A DNA stretch of 64,000 bases from SVTX01 sp045660325 (GTDB lineage Bacteria > Bacillota > Clostridia > Oscillospirales > CAG-272). Position 1 is the stretch's first letter, and each line of letters begins with the position of its first letter. Positions 62,332 through 64,000 of this stretch are shown here, piece by piece. The notes beneath the pieces were generated by a model. The model worked only from the letters and a program-made list of their open reading frames with translations, searched no databases and had not been told where the DNA came from. Both the position numbers and the translations under genes were made by a program. The stretch is from the NCBI GenBank assembly GCA_045660325.1, contig JAZRDO010000001.1:1-64000 (forward strand), read 5' to 3'.

Positions 62332-62967
62332 TTATTCAATTATTTTCTCAAGCTCGGAGAAATCATCAAACACCGCGGCTCGGCAGGAAGAGAGTCGCTC
62401 TCTGTCGTGATGACCTCCCGTATATAGCGCGCAATCCGCGCCAAGAATCTCGGCAACCTCAAAGTCGTGTGTCGTATCTCCTATAAGCAGTGCTCTCGCC
62501 TCAGGGTTCCTCTCCCTCCACGCGCGAGCAAGATCCGCCTTACCTGCCGCGTGAATATTGGAAAGACCAATTATTTCGCCAAAATAGTCCTTTACACCAA
62601 GCTGCTCAAGCTGAGTTGTGAGCATCTCGATCTCGCAAGCCGACAAAACAAGCTGATCCATTCCCTTCCCTTTGATATATGCGAGAAGCTCTCCGACTCC
62701 GTCCATAAGCTTTGGAGTCTTAGTATGCTCAAGATAAAGCTCGACCCACTCAACCGCAAGCACCTCATAAGGCACCTTCGAGAAATCAAATCCGATCTTC
62801 TCATAATAATCGCGAACGGGAAAGCCGAAAACACGTCTGTACGCATCAACGCTCTCAATTTCCTTTACTCCGTACTTTCGGAGCATAATATTTACGCTCT
62901 CGATCCCCGCCATTACGTCGTCAAGGATCGTTCCGTTAAAATCCCAAATAATATGTGTGTACTTCAT
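62332..62967 (-). CDS. HAD-superfamily hydrolase (phosphoglycolate phosphatase-like)
   Basis: The protein has 211 residues. HAD motif I reads DFNGT (9-13), with asparagine in place of the second aspartate that usually acts as general acid. Motif II is LVLSAC (about 107-112), and motif III/IV is KADLAR and LLIGDTTHDFEVA (acidic pair). The cap domain of the Gph type lies at about 20-85. The altered motif I might lower or change activity; some HAD proteins with DxN act on other substrates. The gene lies between the binding-protein genes but has its own terminator, so a functional link is uncertain. Confidence 0.88.
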   Translation of the reverse strand: MKYTHIIWDFNGTILDDVMAGIESVNIMLRKYGVKEIESVDAYRRVFGFPVRDYYEKIGFDFSKVPYEVLAVEWVELYLEHTKTPKLMDGVGELLAYIKGKGMDQLVLSACEIEMLTTQLEQLGVKDYFGEIIGLSNIHAAGKADLARAWRERNPEARALLIGDTTHDFEVAEILGADCALYTGGHHDRERLSSCRAAVFDDFSELEKIIE

Positions 62968-62981
62968 TTCCTTAAATTAAA

Positions 62982-63006
62982 CAGCCCCCACGGTGTGCAG
63001 GGGCTG
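62982..63006 (-). terminator. Terminator after the partial binding-protein-like gene
   Basis: CAGCCCC (63006-63000) and GGGGCTG (62988-62982) form a 7-bp stem on the minus strand, followed by TTTAATTT. It separates this gene from the HAD gene. Confidence 0.85.
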
Positions 63007-63019
63007 TATATCATTAAAA

Positions 63020-64000
63020 TTACTTTTGTGTTGCTGCCCACGCGAGATAAAGTGTGGACGCGTAGTAGATCGTGCTTTCACCCTCGGGTCTTGCAGTTCC
63101 GGAGCAATATCTATGGAAGTCGATATTCTTATCGCCGAACTTAACCATAGTGCCTGCATCATACTTAAGTCTATCAACCATGGGCTTAATCGCAATGGAT
63201 CCCGTAGGACCGTTTATGAGATTACGATACTCAGTATAGCTCGTGCATGCCTCAAGCTCCGCCCAAATAGCCTCGGACATTGCCTTTATGTCAGCGATCT
63301 GATTGTTGTCAAGGGATGCGGGAGCATCGGGAGACATGGTGTTTTCCTCAAGGATCGCATTGATATCAAAGCCAAGAAGGGGATCAATGAGAGCCTCACT
63401 GTTCTGAAGACGAACGTTATTCCAGTAAGTAGAGGGCTTACCTTCCTCAGGATGCGCCATAAAGCAGTTACCTGTAACGTCCATATTCATCATATAGTCC
63501 TTGTTAAGACGAACGAGCTTTGTTGTGCCATCCTTGTTGGATTCAATATTGTAATGTGTTCCAAGAACGCCGTACTGAAGAATATTCTTGAGCTCCTTTG
63601 ATGTGTTGAGCTCGGTAATAACCTCCATGCACTCCGTAATGTTTCCGGAGAATGCGCTTACAGCGAACATATTGCCGTAAATGTCGGAGGAGTCAGCCTG
63701 AGGATACTTTACAACAACCGCATAGTATTCCTTGCCGTTCTCGTCCTTATAAACACCGCGAGAGGAATCTGTCCAGCCCTGCTTTACGGAGTAGTCGCCC
63801 TTCATAAAGGAAATAGCGGACTTTTGACCCTCTACAGGCTCGCCGTAGCAGTTATCAAACTGATACTTCTTGAGCGCGAGAAGTGTATTTCTATAATTCT
63901 CATCAGTGAAGAGAGAATTGAACTTCAAGGTAATATCGCCACGGTTTACATTAAGCGCGGAGCCGTAAAGGCAACCAACAAGATTAAACTTGTTTTCTCT
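63020..64000 (-). CDS. Extracellular solute-binding protein-like gene, 5' part cut by window edge
   Basis: The frame is open to the end of the window, giving at least 326 residues of C-terminal sequence. It has the look of a solute-binding protein C-terminal half: YGVLGTHYNIESNKDG, NRGDITLKFNSLF and a final YYASTLYLAWAAT. The closest resemblance is to LipO-type lipoprotein binding proteins with a DUF3502-like C-terminus, but this is a judgement by eye. The N-terminus, signal and lipobox are outside the window. It may belong to a second transport locus or to the same one as the operon at 46616-60820. Confidence 0.6.
   Translation of the reverse strand, partial: RENKFNLVGCLYGSALNVNRGDITLKFNSLFTDENYRNTLLALKKYQFDNCYGEPVEGQKSAISFMKGDYSVKQGWTDSSRGVYKDENGKEYYAVVVKYPQADSSDIYGNMFAVSAFSGNITECMEVITELNTSKELKNILQYGVLGTHYNIESNKDGTTKLVRLNKDYMMNMDVTGNCFMAHPEEGKPSTYWNNVRLQNSEALIDPLLGFDINAILEENTMSPDAPASLDNNQIADIKAMSEAIWAELEACTSYTEYRNLINGPTGSIAIKPMVDRLKYDAGTMVKFGDKNIDFHRYCSGTARPEGESTIYYASTLYLAWAATQK

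Overview
The window comes from a spore-forming-type Clostridium relative (class Clostridia). Evidence for this is a SpoIIP-like amidase, a GerW/YtfJ homologue, a DacF-type carboxypeptidase and an M50 protease beside scpAB, T-box control of pheST, the trmFO-topA-dprA order, and the smc-ftsY order. A glutaminyl-tRNA synthetase next to a long glutamyl-tRNA synthetase, and a large DUF5696/YIP1-associated sugar transport operon, suggest a gut or anaerobic saccharolytic lineage. The genus cannot be read from the sequence. No tRNA, rRNA, CRISPR array, transposase or phage structural gene was found.

Layout. Positions 1-459 hold two tandem copies of a structured repeat of about 230 bp, and a diverged copy in the opposite orientation lies at 5346-5571. 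Between them are a LexA-like repressor, a small two-helix membrane protein, a SpoIIP-like protein lacking an expected histidine, and an orphan oligopeptide-binding lipoprotein. A metallo-beta-lactamase hydrolase, gltX, glnS and a DUF1294 protein follow (5735-10067), then T-box-controlled pheS-pheT with a DUF896 gene (10150-14180). The stretch 14193-19295 holds a small propeptide-like lipoprotein, a polysaccharide deacetylase, an RNHCP protein, ruvX and two paralogous zinc-ribbon membrane proteins with matching promoters.

A long minus-strand block (36033 down to 19408) carries infC-rpmI-rplT with an attenuator-like leader and an AUA start codon. It continues with a TrmH-family methyltransferase, dprA, topA, trmFO, rnc, a radical SAM gene, smc, ftsY, rdgB, yhbY, nadD, yqeK and rsfS. 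These are core genes for translation, chromosome segregation, RNA processing and NAD synthesis. Divergent from infC is a candidate independent small RNA (36275-36392), then lon-engB, lysA, an M50 protease, scpA-scpB, a DUF2953 gene, ytfJ, dacF and an RsuA/RluB-type pseudouridine synthase.

The most distinctive region is a seven-gene minus-strand operon of about 14 kb (60820-46616). It encodes a 1192-residue solute-binding protein with extra beta-rich domains, two permease pairs, a beta-propeller/TPR/YIP1 membrane protein and a 1447-residue DUF5696-type secreted protein. No ABC ATPase is encoded in the window. The operon begins with a structured leader of about 350 nt that has a helix-then-terminator layout like a riboswitch or attenuator. 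Upstream lie about 1 kb of apparently decayed sequence, a HAD phosphatase and the 3' part of another binding-protein-like gene that runs off the window.
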